This document shows, piece after piece, positions 1 to 7,459 of a stretch of 64,000 bases of DNA. Position numbers and translations under genes: made by a program. The first letter of the stretch is position 1. Each line of letters starts with the position of its first letter. The notes beneath the pieces were generated by a model. It was given only the letters and a program-made list of their open reading frames with translations, had not been told where the DNA came from and did no database searches. This DNA is from Chryseobacterium herbae (GTDB taxonomy: Bacteria; Bacteroidota; Bacteroidia; Flavobacteriales; Weeksellaceae): positions 124,001 through 188,000 of the forward strand of contig NZ_JAOAMU010000006.1 in NCBI RefSeq assembly GCF_025154075.1, written 5' to 3'.

Positions 1-99
1 TGTATTCAATGGAAAAGGTTTGATGATTCATTTTCAGTGGATTATAGCCATGAAATGGATAGTAGTGGATATAAAGAAGCCGGAAAGATGATCCCATAA
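1..99 (+). CDS. C-terminal end of an unidentified protein, cut by window edge
   Basis: Frame 1 is open from the first base and ends at a TAA at 97-99, giving the last 32 residues of a protein that begins left of the window. The tail is hydrophilic (ends GKMIP). No family can be recognised from this fragment. The run is short, so an accidental open frame is possible. Confidence 0.35.
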   Translation, partial: CIQWKRFDDSFSVDYSHEMDSSGYKEAGKMIP

Positions 100-129
100 A
101 AAATAGCTGCATGTTTATGATACAGCTAT
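97..129 (-). terminator. Intrinsic terminator, minus strand
   Basis: A 7-bp stem (ATAGCTG at 103-109 with CAGCTAT at 123-129) is followed on the minus strand by a T run (the A run at 98-103). It lies downstream of the methyltransferase gene. It is a diverged copy of the terminator at 990-1023. Confidence 0.6.
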
Positions 130-190
130 GATGATTTAAATGAAAAAGAAGGGTTTCCAGTGACTTCCTGAGCGATAAATAATGAAATGA
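98..190. repeat. Decayed copy of the 3' end of the 1048-1731 gene plus its terminator
   Basis: The stretch aligns with 990-1075: a hairpin beginning ATAGCTGCAT, then GAAAAAGA, then a GGTTTC-like block, then ACTTC(C/T)TGAGCG. In the second copy these bases are the terminator and last codons (ending RSRSN) of the secreted protein gene. In this copy no gene body remains. It looks like the scar of a lost paralogue. Confidence 0.5.
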
Positions 191-228
191 TTCCGATTCG
201 GTAATCCTAATAAAAAACGGTTCTCCGA

Positions 229-858
229 TTAAATCAACTTTCCGGTGAATACCAGATCTGTGATCATTACATTATCTTTATCATAGGAAGTAAAGCGTTG
301 CATATTGATGATCTCAAAATGATTCGTCTGAAAAGCTTCGGTTAAATAATCCTCCTGGTGATAGTTCACATACACCTGATCACCGGTACTGGAAGTTTGA
401 AATCTGGATTTTGCATAATCATCTTCCATAGTGCTCAGATAAAATATACCTCCTGGTTTTAACAGTTCTGCTACCCGTGCGATCAAATCAACAGCTTCCT
501 CACGAACCAAATAGGGCAGACAAAAGCCGCAAATGATTCCGTCAAACCGTTTTTCAATCTGTCCGATGTCCCGGCAATCCATGAGTTCAAATGCTGCAGT
601 AGGATTATTAGCCTGAGCGAGATCCAGCATCTTGGGTGACAGATCAATTCCTAATACTTTATAATCCGGTTTTCTGTCCAGTACATACTTCGTAATATTT
701 CCCGGACCGCAGGCTATATCCAAGATCTCAGCATCATCTGCTTGTATATGATCACAGAAAAAATTGAAAGTGTCTGCAAACAAACTTACATCCATAAATT
801 TATCCTGATAGATTTTTGCTGACTTGTCAAACGCATCAGCAGCATTTAATATTTTCAT
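229..858 (-). CDS. Class I SAM-dependent methyltransferase
   Basis: The 209-residue product has the Rossmann-type SAM-binding signature: motif I DIACGPGN at residues 47-54 (the family's glycine-rich loop), and motif II with acidic D72 in LGIDLSPKML, expected to bind the ribose of SAM. The C-terminal half has the strands typical of UbiE/Methyltransf_25 enzymes. The substrate cannot be deduced, and neighbours do not help. It stands alone, with a TATATTTG promoter element about 70 bases upstream (931-938, minus strand) and a hairpin terminator downstream. Cytosolic; no signal peptide. Confidence 0.85.
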   Translation of the reverse strand: MKILNAADAFDKSAKIYQDKFMDVSLFADTFNFFCDHIQADDAEILDIACGPGNITKYVLDRKPDYKVLGIDLSPKMLDLAQANNPTAAFELMDCRDIGQIEKRFDGIICGFCLPYLVREEAVDLIARVAELLKPGGIFYLSTMEDDYAKSRFQTSSTGDQVYVNYHQEDYLTEAFQTNHFEIINMQRFTSYDKDNVMITDLVFTGKLI

Positions 859-930
859 AGTATTACTTTTTTAATGAGATGGATTGAGATTTGAATGATT
901 ATAGATCGTATTTACCTGATAATCATTAGT

Positions 931-938
931 CAAATATA
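931..938 (-). promoter_or_regulatory. -7 promoter element of the methyltransferase gene
   Basis: CAAATATA on the plus strand reads TATATTTG on the minus strand, an exact TAnnTTTG match. It leaves a leader of roughly 65-70 bases before the start at 858. No clear -33 TTG was seen. Confidence 0.5.
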
Positions 939-989
939 AAAAAAGACAGGAGATTCTGTGATGAATTGACTGAAATATTGATTACTGAT

Positions 990-1023
990 AAAAAAAATAG
1001 CTGCATCATAACAATGCAGCTAT
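990..1023 (-). terminator. Intrinsic terminator after the 1048-1731 gene
   Basis: A perfect 10-bp stem (997-1006 with 1014-1023) has a 7-base loop and is followed on the minus strand by a run of T (990-997). It lies 25 bases past the stop codon. Confidence 0.85.
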
Positions 1024-1047
1024 CTTATATTTGAAAAAGATTGGTTT

Positions 1048-1731
1048 CTAGTTACTTCTTGAGCGCGAAATAGACAGAAGATATACCAAATGCGCAAACA
1101 TACTTCTCTTCACAGATTCTATCTTAACATCTCCGGTGGTCTGGTTAATCGTCGTTACCAGATCTGCATTACATTGCCCTGAGAAACTGCCACTTCCTAA
1201 ATAGTTGGAAGAATTGGCAGTAGGATAGGAGATTCTTGGATAATCGGGAGCTATCTGCTCAGCGGCTGTTATACCTCCTACGTAGCCTTTGTGATCGATA
1301 AATCTAGATGCCCAGGTTCCCAAAAACTGTCCGTTAACCGTATTGATGGTTTGTCCTACTACGATCTGGGTATCTACTGCACGAACAAAACCTGCACATG
1401 AACTGTAATGATTGACTCTCACCGTACAGGAAGAAGCGTTGTCAGTAGGCTGAAAACATTGTCCTTCATAGATCGTCAGCCTTTGTTCCGCAGCTGATGT
1501 AGAAGTGTTCAGGAATGCTTTTGGAGAAAAAATTTCTTCAGGAGAGAGAAGGGTTAAAACGCCCTGTGAATTGGCTGCAACAATTTTATTCTCAGCGTTG
1601 GCTAGGCCTCTTACTCGCACCAATCCGTTTACATCCAAAGTATGGGAAGGTGTTTCTGTATTAATCCCTACCTGAGATTGCAAGCTGCTGAAAAAAATGA
1701 CTGCAACAAAAAAGATTATTCTTGTTTTCAT
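1048..1731 (-). CDS. Secreted protein of unknown function with VGINTETP-type N-terminus
   Basis: The 227-residue product has a signal peptide (basic start, hydrophobic 5-17, cleavage near SLQSQ) and then VGINTETPSHTLDVNG. This opening is found in many flavobacterial surface proteins and recalls the start of phage tail-fibre-like head domains. The remainder is rich in Ser, Thr and Asn with several cysteines (CFQPTDNASSC, YSSC, QC), suggesting disulphides outside the cytoplasm. There is no T9SS sorting domain or lipobox. No enzyme motif was recognised. A scar at 98-190 suggests that a second copy once lay nearby. Confidence 0.7.
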   Translation of the reverse strand: MKTRIIFFVAVIFFSSLQSQVGINTETPSHTLDVNGLVRVRGLANAENKIVAANSQGVLTLLSPEEIFSPKAFLNTSTSAAEQRLTIYEGQCFQPTDNASSCTVRVNHYSSCAGFVRAVDTQIVVGQTINTVNGQFLGTWASRFIDHKGYVGGITAAEQIAPDYPRISYPTANSSNYLGSGSFSGQCNADLVTTINQTTGDVKIESVKRSMFAHLVYLLSISRSRSN

Positions 1732-2013
1732 GTTATTTATTGGGTTTTAATGAGTTTTTAGATTTTTCACTAAATTAAGAAATATTTGTTATCATGAAAA
1801 CAAATTTCATTTAAATTATAAATATTAGAATAAAAATAATTTATAATGAAAAATTAATGTAAAATAAACATATTATTTTGAAATATTACTAATGTCGATA
1901 TTGGTGCATATTTTTGAAAGTTTGCCGTCTGATTGCGTCTTTCCATTTGGGAAATAATCGTATTTTAGCCAAAATAAGAGCCGAATTCATAAAAATATAA
2001 ACAGCTGATTAAA

Positions 2014-2030
2014 ATTCAGATAATCTGAAT
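2014..2030. promoter_or_regulatory. Palindrome, possible operator
   Basis: ATTCAGAT-A-ATCTGAAT is a perfect 8-bp inverted repeat with a one-base centre. It ends 11 bases before the -7 element at 2042 and so would cover the -33 region. This geometry suits a dimeric repressor. It has no T run, so a terminator is unlikely. Confidence 0.35.
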
Positions 2031-2041
2031 AAAAAAATTAG

Positions 2042-2049
2042 TAGATTTG
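2042..2049 (+). promoter_or_regulatory. -7 promoter element (TAGATTTG)
   Basis: Exact TAnnTTTG match 110 bases before the start codon of the lipoprotein gene at 2159, implying a leader of about 100 bases. Confidence 0.45.
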
Positions 2050-2158
2050 CACGGAACAAGGCGGAAAAATAATGAATATTAATTCAGTTCTCTGTTTCAG
2101 GAACAGAATTTAAACAGATAATAATAAATTTGATTAGGTTATAAAACTATTAGAAACT

Positions 2159-2527
2159 ATGAAGAAACTTTTTTTACTTCTTTTTACAGCTTTTTTATTT
2201 ATCGGATGCAGTTCTGATGACGATACTATTTATGATTATATAGGAACGTGGGCAGGAAAGTATACGGGAAGCGATGACGGAACCTGGAACCTTGTAGTTG
2301 CCAGCGATGGAAAAGTAACCGGAACGATGCATTCTACAGTAAATGATGAAAATTATAACATTTCCGGACGCCTAACTGAAACCGGCGATCTTACTGCTGT
2401 AATCGGGCTTCCTTCAGATGGAGAATTCAATGGAACCCTTTCAAGAGAGAAAAAAGGCAACGGAAGCTGGACAAACGCTGTTCCCACACCGGCAAGATCC
2501 GGTACCTGGACAGGAGACAAAAAATAA
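2159..2527 (+). CDS. Small lipoprotein, probably surface-exposed
   Basis: The 122-residue product has a signal peptide ending in the lipobox LFIGC with lipidated Cys17, followed at once by SSDDD. In Flavobacteriia and Capnocytophaga an acidic cluster right after the Cys acts as an export signal to the cell surface, so an outer-leaflet lipoprotein is inferred. The mature part (about 105 residues) starts IGTWAGKYTG and contains repeated G-T-W motifs (GTWNLVV, GSWTNA, GTWTG), which suggest a small beta-barrel or sandwich. Function unknown. It is a single gene with its own promoter and a strong terminator. Confidence 0.75.
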   Translation: MKKLFLLLFTAFLFIGCSSDDDTIYDYIGTWAGKYTGSDDGTWNLVVASDGKVTGTMHSTVNDENYNISGRLTETGDLTAVIGLPSDGEFNGTLSREKKGNGSWTNAVPTPARSGTWTGDKK

Positions 2528-2532
2528 AACAG

Positions 2533-2562
2533 AAAGCCTGCAGATCATTCTGCAGGCTTTTT
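2533..2562 (+). terminator. Strong intrinsic terminator
   Basis: A perfect 12-bp stem (2533-2544 with 2549-2560), 4-base loop and T run lie 6 bases after the lipoprotein stop. Confidence 0.9.
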
Positions 2563-2735
2563 ATTTCTCTTTAATCGGGATAAGAATATTAAGATTTATA
2601 GATAGCGGGTTCCGTGATACGCGTTTTAACATCAGAGGATTTGAGTAATTTAGAATTTCGGATCTGTGTAGAGTGGCTGGTAAAAAACGTTCCTTAATCT
2701 TAACAAATTCAGTCTGATGTCTGATGTCTGAAATT

Positions 2736-3392
2736 CTAAATCCCAACAAATCCCATTTGGGTAATTTCTTCTTTATATCTAATAACTAAAAAGTAGAGTA
2801 TGAGCGTGGCTTCTGAAAAATGCTTTTCAAAACCAAGCTCTTTACTTAGTGCTTTTACCGGAAGTTTCTCTTCAAAATATTCCGCAGCATAAGCGTCAAA
2901 ATCAGGTTGTATCGTCACGATAATGATTTCCTCACCTGAAAATTTTTCACCCAAATTGAGAATCCTGTTTTCTTTATCACCTGAAATATACATTTCCGGA
3001 TGGATATTTTCTTTTTCTCCAAAGCTGAATGTTCTCAGCAACTTTAATCCTTCGGGAGTCAAAAGACCATTCTGTACCGTTCTTTTTCCCCGTGCTGAAA
3101 CCGTATCCAAATCTTTGATTGCGGTCATCAGCTTGGCAAACTTCTGATAGAGTAGTGGATCACCAGCTTCTTTCGTATAGCTTTCAATGCAGCTTCGTAT
3201 CGTTTTTCCAGCTTTGGAGCAGTGCCCGAATTCAGAGCTGTTCTGCCTTACTTTCTCATAAGAAGGGCTTTTCTTGAAGGCCGTTTTATTAAATCCGCTT
3301 TTTTTCCGCACGACGTTTTTACCGTTCAGATTATAAAAAACCAGATCGCCTATACTCCCGTTGATCTTTATTAAACTTTCGTACGTTGCCAT
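2736..3392 (-). CDS. Conserved protein of unknown function
   Basis: The 218-residue product starts MATYESLIKINGSIGDLVFYNLNGKNVVRKKS in short pieces that I recognise only as a recurrent flavobacterial hypothetical family. Visible features are a short N-terminal beta-rich part, a basic stretch (RKKSGFNKTAFKKSPSYEKVR), a central helix with one Cys pair (C57 and C67 region) and a C-terminal mixed segment. There is no signal peptide or membrane segment, so it is probably cytosolic. The start at 3392 is supported by a TATATTTG element close upstream (3409-3416, minus strand), which leaves only a few bases of leader. No function can be assigned. Confidence 0.6.
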   Translation of the reverse strand: MATYESLIKINGSIGDLVFYNLNGKNVVRKKSGFNKTAFKKSPSYEKVRQNSSEFGHCSKAGKTIRSCIESYTKEAGDPLLYQKFAKLMTAIKDLDTVSARGKRTVQNGLLTPEGLKLLRTFSFGEKENIHPEMYISGDKENRILNLGEKFSGEEIIIVTIQPDFDAYAAEYFEEKLPVKALSKELGFEKHFSEATLILYFLVIRYKEEITQMGFVGI

Positions 3393-3408
3393 ATCGCAAA
3401 ATTGAATT

Positions 3409-3416
3409 CAAATATA
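3409..3416 (-). promoter_or_regulatory. -7 promoter element (TATATTTG)
   Basis: CAAATATA on the plus strand is TATATTTG on the minus strand. It is 16 bases before the start at 3392, implying a leader of about 10 bases. Confidence 0.5.
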
Positions 3417-3500
3417 CTAATAAATAAGAGAAATTAAAATTTTAACATATATTTATCATATAGTTGTAGTATACTTATCCTATAATTTAAATATAAAATG

Positions 3501-3508
3501 TATATTTG
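3501..3508 (+). promoter_or_regulatory. -7 promoter element (TATATTTG)
   Basis: Exact TAnnTTTG match 31 bases before the NlpC/P60 lipoprotein start; a leader of roughly 25 bases. Confidence 0.5.
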
Positions 3509-3538
3509 TATATAATTAGTTACTTCATTTAAAATCAG

Positions 3539-4117
3539 ATGACTATGAAACCGGGATTATTTGAAAAAAACTTAAGAATAAAGCAGATTTCTGTTCTGCT
3601 GATTGCCTCTGCCATTGTCGTTTCGTGTGGATCGTCTAAAAATGTATCTTCCAAGAAAAATACAGGCACCAAAACCGTTGCGAAAGCTGAAAATCTCAGA
3701 AAACTGGATTCCAAATTTGATGGAAAAATTTCCAGATCCGTTGGTGATATTCTGAAAGATGCTGAAAAATATATTGGAACCCCATACAAATTTGGGGGAA
3801 ATACCTCTTCAGGTTTTGACTGTTCCGGATTTACCGTAAAGGTGTTTGAGGAAAATGATTTCTCTCTGCCACGCAGATCTACAGATCAGGCTGATGCCGG
3901 TCAGAAAATTGACATCAAAGAAGTAAAACCAGGCGATCTATTGTTTTTTGCAACAGCCGGAGGAAGCAGAGTTTCTCATGTGGGAATCGTTCATGATATC
4001 GGTGCTGACGGAGAAGTGAAGTTTATCCACGCTTCCACCTCAAAAGGAGTGATGATTTCTTCATTAAATGAAAAATACTGGAACAAAGCTTATCTCCACG
4101 CTCAAAGAGTTTTATAG
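3539..4117 (+). CDS. NlpC/P60 (C40) peptidoglycan endopeptidase lipoprotein
   Basis: The 192-residue product has an N-terminal signal with lipobox VVSC (lipid on Cys30) and a C-terminal NlpC/P60 domain from about residue 68. The catalytic set is visible: Cys95 in GFDCSGFT, His147 in VSHVGIV and a second His164 in KFIHAS. The family cleaves the D-Glu-diaminopimelate bond of stem peptides, so a periplasmic cell-wall hydrolase anchored in a membrane is inferred. Start could be ATG 3539 or 3545. The LytTR gene follows after 24 bases, perhaps as a unit. Confidence 0.88.
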   Translation: MTMKPGLFEKNLRIKQISVLLIASAIVVSCGSSKNVSSKKNTGTKTVAKAENLRKLDSKFDGKISRSVGDILKDAEKYIGTPYKFGGNTSSGFDCSGFTVKVFEENDFSLPRRSTDQADAGQKIDIKEVKPGDLLFFATAGGSRVSHVGIVHDIGADGEVKFIHASTSKGVMISSLNEKYWNKAYLHAQRVL

Positions 4118-4141
4118 ACATTACTTAAACTGATTATTGAT

Positions 4142-4468
4142 ATGGAGAACCGGACTTTTGCTTTTATTAAAACAGATAAAAAACTGGTAAAACTGTTCTT
4201 TAAAGACATAACCATTATCAAAGGTTTGGGTAATTACGTGGAAATCAATACCACCTCCAATAAAAAATACATCTACTACAAAGCCCTTAAAGATTTAATT
4301 GAAAGTCTTCCGGACGAATTCATGAGGGTTCACAATTCCTATATTGTCAATTTAACGAATATCGAATACTTCGAAGACAATCAGCTTGTATGGCAGGATC
4401 AGAAAATTGCCGTGGCGAAAAGCTATAAAGACTGTCTGATTACGGCACTTAATAAAATGATGCTTTGA
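4142..4468 (+). CDS. LytTR-type DNA-binding protein without receiver domain
   Basis: Nearly the whole 108-residue product is a LytTR DNA-binding domain: FFKDITIIKGLGNYVEI, then YYKALKDLIESLP, then FMRVHNSYIVNLTNIEYF, which match the strand order and the RVHNSYIVN signature of LytTR domains. The usual N-terminal response-regulator receiver is absent. It is therefore either a constitutive regulator or one controlled by a partner protein. It follows the cell-wall hydrolase gene by 24 bases. LytTR proteins often control cell-surface genes; a link to the hydrolase is inference only. Confidence 0.82.
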   Translation: MENRTFAFIKTDKKLVKLFFKDITIIKGLGNYVEINTTSNKKYIYYKALKDLIESLPDEFMRVHNSYIVNLTNIEYFEDNQLVWQDQKIAVAKSYKDCLITALNKMML

Positions 4469-4663
4469 AAAAATAATCGAAAAAAAAATACTATTTTAAA
4501 TCATTCGTCGTTAAAAACCGTGACATGGTTTCAGAACTTGAATTTAGCGACTTCAAAAAATAGAAAACATCAGAAAATCACCAATCCACATCATATTTCC
4601 TTCAGGCCAAATAATAAATTGGTTAAACTGCTGTATTCATTTTACATTCGTGAAAAAATAGCA

Positions 4664-5035
4664 ATGAATAAAGACAAAGCACTGCATTACATCAATAGTC
4701 ATAATCTTACCGAAATAAAAGCAGGCAATCACAGAACCACTTTCCTTGAAATCTGGATGGTGACCGTTAACGACAGAATTTTCGCCAGATCATGGGGCCT
4801 CGCAGAAAAGAGCTGGTACAATACATTTTTGAAAGATCCGGAAGGGCAGATCAGATGTGGAGACGAGATTTTCAATATAAAAGCACTCGTTCCTGATAAC
4901 CTCAAAGAACTTACGCCCGACATTAATACAGCTTATTTAACAAAATATAATACAGCCGTTAATCTTAAATATTCGAAAGGGATTGTTGAACAAAAACACG
5001 TTGAGAAGACCATAGAGTTCGTTATTTGCGAATAA
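4664..5035 (+). CDS. DUF2255 family protein
   Basis: The product from ATG 4664 is 123 residues (MNKDKALHYINSHNLTEIKA). Conserved DUF2255 features are visible: a short leading helix, EIWMVTVNDRIFARSWG, then W-Y-N-T with a following GQIRCGDE segment and a C-terminal TAYLTKY-N. The family resembles flavin-nucleotide/nitroreductase-like split barrels but has no assigned reaction. The reading frame is open upstream to 4520, but that 48-residue extension is basic and unlike the family, so 4664 is preferred. Isolated gene. Confidence 0.7.
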   Translation: MNKDKALHYINSHNLTEIKAGNHRTTFLEIWMVTVNDRIFARSWGLAEKSWYNTFLKDPEGQIRCGDEIFNIKALVPDNLKELTPDINTAYLTKYNTAVNLKYSKGIVEQKHVEKTIEFVICE

Positions 5036-5086
5036 TGAAGCTGTAGATAACCGTAAATAATTCCCATCGAAGACTTGTTTCCGAAC

Positions 5087-5117
5087 TTGTATACTAGAAC
5101 AATCTTTTGTACTTTTG
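5087..5117 (+). promoter_or_regulatory. dapD promoter
   Basis: TTG at 5087-5089 and TACTTTTG at 5110-5117 with a 20-base spacer match the Bacteroidota housekeeping promoter. The leader to dapD would be about 50 bases. Confidence 0.55.
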
Positions 5118-5174
5118 ACCTTCGGAACTGCGGGAAGCTGCAGGGATAATTTATACTAAAATCAAATAAGAAAC

Positions 5175-5987
5175 ATGTCGTTACAACAAACAATTGAAAA
5201 CATTTGGGATCATAGAGATTTATTACAAAACGAAGACAGCCAGAAGGCGATAAGAGAGGTTATTTCTTTATTGGATTCCGGGGAACTTCGTGTTGCTCAG
5301 CCTACGGAAAACGGATGGCAGGTGAATGAGTGGGTGAAGAAAGCCGTAGTAATGTATTTCCCGATCCAGAAGATGGAAACTATTGAAGTAGGTCCGTTTG
5401 AATTTCATGACAAAATTCCTTTGAAGAGAAATTATGCTGAAAAAGGAGTAAGAGTTGTACCGCATGCGATCGCCAGAGAAGGATCTTTCGTAGCTTCAGG
5501 CGTGATCTTGATGCCTTCTTATGTGAATATCGGAGCTTATGTAGATTCAGGAACAATGGTAGACACTTGGGCTACAGTGGGAAGCTGTGCACAGATCGGT
5601 AAAAACGTTCACCTGAGTGGTGGTGTAGGTATCGGTGGTGTATTGGAGCCGTTACAGGCAGCTCCTGTGATCATTGAGGACGACTGTTTCATTGGTTCAA
5701 GATGTATCGTGGTAGAAGGAGTTCACGTAGAAAAAGAAGCCGTATTGGGTGCTAATGTAGTATTGACAGCTTCTACAAAAATCATTGATGTTACAGGCGA
5801 CCAACCTATTGAAATCAAGGGAAGAGTTCCTGCACGTTCAGTAGTAATCCCGGGAAGTTATACAAAACAGTATCCTGCAGGAGAATACCAGGTTCCTTGT
5901 GCATTGATCATCGGTCAGAGAAAAGAATCAACAGATAAAAAAACATCTCTTAATGATGCTTTAAGAGAGAACAATGTAGCCGTATAA
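5175..5987 (+). CDS. dapD: 2,3,4,5-tetrahydropyridine-2,6-dicarboxylate N-succinyltransferase
   Basis: DapD transfers succinyl from succinyl-CoA to tetrahydrodipicolinate in the succinylase branch of lysine and meso-diaminopimelate synthesis, in the cytosol. The 270 residues match the family length (about 274 in E. coli). The N-terminal helical domain (1-100) is followed by a left-handed beta-helix of hexapeptide repeats (GSFVASGVILMPSYVNIGAYV, GSCAQIGKNVHLSGGVGIGG, FIGSRCIVVEGVHVEKEAVLG, each read as units of six). It is a single gene between its own promoter and a strong terminator. Confidence 0.95.
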   Translation: MSLQQTIENIWDHRDLLQNEDSQKAIREVISLLDSGELRVAQPTENGWQVNEWVKKAVVMYFPIQKMETIEVGPFEFHDKIPLKRNYAEKGVRVVPHAIAREGSFVASGVILMPSYVNIGAYVDSGTMVDTWATVGSCAQIGKNVHLSGGVGIGGVLEPLQAAPVIIEDDCFIGSRCIVVEGVHVEKEAVLGANVVLTASTKIIDVTGDQPIEIKGRVPARSVVIPGSYTKQYPAGEYQVPCALIIGQRKESTDKKTSLNDALRENNVAV

Positions 5988-6033
5988 GCTGTGTTTTCTC
6001 TAAATTTTGAAGATTGATTTTTAAAATTTATAC

Positions 6034-6070
6034 AATAAACCCTGAATAGTCATTTAGGGTTTATTTTATT
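6034..6070 (+). terminator. Intrinsic terminator after dapD
   Basis: AATAAACCCT (6034-6043) pairs perfectly with AGGGTTTATT (6056-6065) across a 12-base loop, then a T-rich tail. Confidence 0.75.
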
Positions 6071-6113
6071 TATACCTTTAAACCGCTTAAAAAAGCTTAC
6101 TAAAAACATTGAT

Positions 6114-7211
6114 ATGAAGATTGCCTTCGACGCAAAACGTTTTTTTCATAATACGTCCGGATTGGGCAATTATTCAAGAGACCTGGTCAGGATTCTTTCT
6201 CAGTACTATCCTGAAAATGAATACCTGCTGCTGAACAAAAACCGTTCAGAAAGAGGAAAAGAGATCCTCGAAAGACCTGATGTCCGTTTTGTGGAAACCT
6301 CAAAAGGAAATCTTTCCCGCCAGTTTAAAATGGGTAAAGATGCCCAAAAAGAAGGCGCACAGATATTTCATGGCTTGTCCGGTGAGCTGCCGTTGAAGTG
6401 GGGAAAAGAACCCATCAAAAAAATAGTGACCATCCATGACTTGATTTTTATGAGATATCCTCAGTATTATTCTTTCTTTGACAGGAAAATACATCTGTGG
6501 AAATTTAAAAAGGCGGCTGTTTCTGCAGATAAGATCATCGCCATTTCTGAGCAGACTAAAAGAGATATCATCACTTATTTAAAAGTTCCCGAAACCAAAA
6601 TTGAAGTCATTTATCAGGGCTGTCACAAAGCATTTAAAGAACAGCAGTCTGAGGAGTTTATTCAGCTTACCAAAGAGAAATTCAACCTTCCTGAACGATT
6701 TATCTTAAATGTCGGAACCATTGAAGACCGTAAAAATCTTTTAAGCATTGTCAAAGGTATCAGCGGAACCGAAATTCCATTGGTTGTCGTTGGAAGAAAG
6801 ACGAATTACTATAAAAAAGTAGAAGCTTTCATCAAAAAAAACAAGATAGAAAAGCAGATCCTCTTTCTGGAAGGTGTTTCCATGGATGAACTGGCTGTGA
6901 TCTATAAACTGGCCGATATTTTTGTCTATCCGAGCTTTTTTGAAGGCTTCGGAATCCCTGTTATAGAAGCGATTTTCTCAAAAACGGCAGTTATTACCAG
7001 CAACATCAGCTGTCTTCCGGAAGCGGGAGGAGAAGATTCTGTTTACGTAGATCCGGGAAGTTATGAAGATATCGGAGCCAAAATCAAATTTTTATGGGAA
7101 AATGAATCCGAGAGAAAACGCCGTGCAGAAAAGAGTTTTATGTTTGTTCAGAAATTTAATGATGAACCCATTGGAGCTCAATTGATAGATCTTTACAAAA
7201 AAATTCTGTAA
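6114..7211 (+). CDS. Family 4 glycosyltransferase (GT-B fold)
   Basis: The 365-residue protein has the two Rossmann-like halves of GT-B glycosyltransferases. The N-terminal domain begins MKIAFDAKRFFHNTSGLGNYSRDL, read in parts, with the glycine loop SGLGNYSRDL. The C-terminal domain holds FILNVGTIEDRKNL and the EX7E region SFFEGFGIPVIEA near residue 285, which binds the nucleotide-sugar phosphate. No membrane segment; probably peripheral at the inner membrane. The sugar and acceptor are unknown. It stands alone rather than in a polysaccharide cluster, and the his leader promoter begins immediately after its stop. Confidence 0.88.
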   Translation: MKIAFDAKRFFHNTSGLGNYSRDLVRILSQYYPENEYLLLNKNRSERGKEILERPDVRFVETSKGNLSRQFKMGKDAQKEGAQIFHGLSGELPLKWGKEPIKKIVTIHDLIFMRYPQYYSFFDRKIHLWKFKKAAVSADKIIAISEQTKRDIITYLKVPETKIEVIYQGCHKAFKEQQSEEFIQLTKEKFNLPERFILNVGTIEDRKNLLSIVKGISGTEIPLVVVGRKTNYYKKVEAFIKKNKIEKQILFLEGVSMDELAVIYKLADIFVYPSFFEGFGIPVIEAIFSKTAVITSNISCLPEAGGEDSVYVDPGSYEDIGAKIKFLWENESERKRRAEKSFMFVQKFNDEPIGAQLIDLYKKIL

Positions 7212-7218
7212 AAAAAAC

Positions 7219-7248
7219 TTTGCAGTTTAAAAATAAGTCCTACATTTG
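7219..7248 (+). promoter_or_regulatory. his operon promoter
   Basis: TTTG at 7219-7222 and TACATTTG at 7241-7248 are separated by 18 bases, an excellent Bacteroidota housekeeping promoter. Transcription should start near 7253-7256, about ten bases before the leader peptide. Confidence 0.8.
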
Positions 7249-7265
7249 TACCACAATTCAAAACA

Positions 7266-7316
7266 ATGAAACCGAATTTTTTAACACTTCATCATTATTA
7301 TCATCATCTCTGCTAA
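7266..7316 (+). CDS. hisL: his operon leader peptide (attenuation control peptide)
   Basis: A 16-codon open frame, MKPNFLTLHHYYHHLC, starts just after the his promoter and ends at TAA 7314-7316. Four His codons and two Tyr codons are clustered (7290-7307). It has no likely role as a protein; ribosome position on these codons would sense charged tRNA-His (and perhaps tRNA-Tyr). Stalling at the first His codons leaves 7313-7321 free to pair with 7366-7374 and block the terminator at 7363-7392. Reading through to the stop codon covers it. Symbol used by analogy with enterobacteria; sequence is unrelated apart from the His run. Confidence 0.88.
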   Translation: MKPNFLTLHHYYHHLC

Positions 7317-7392
7317 GACGGAATTGGTTGATATAAACATGTGTTAAAATCAAAAATAATTAAAACCGTCTGAGTAAACAGACGGTTTTTTT
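7313..7392 (+). promoter_or_regulatory. his attenuator: antiterminator and terminator
   Basis: Terminator: AAACCGTCTG (7363-7372) pairs perfectly with CAGACGGTTT (7379-7388), 6-base loop, T run to 7392. Antiterminator: CTAAGACGG (7313-7321), which overlaps the leader stop codon, can pair with CCGTCTGAG (7366-7374) at 8 of 9 positions, including an unbroken 6-bp AGACGG/CCGTCT. The two structures exclude each other. Confidence 0.88.
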
Positions 7393-7459
7393 GTTTCCGA
7401 ATTCTCCCGGAAATATCCAACAGATCAGTTTTCATTTACTCAGACCCCAAAACAATACA

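Larger units (their letters stand above)
1732..2158. other. AT-rich intergenic region with promoter and palindrome
   Basis: This 427-base gap holds no convincing gene. It is very AT-rich in its left two thirds. The right end carries a 17-base palindrome (2014-2030) and a TAGATTTG promoter element (2042-2049) for the lipoprotein gene at 2159. Confidence 0.6.

Noticed and set aside
2561..2749. 62-codon frame on the minus strand after the lipoprotein terminator
   Set aside because: It covers a terminator T run and the end of the next gene; composition is not protein-like.
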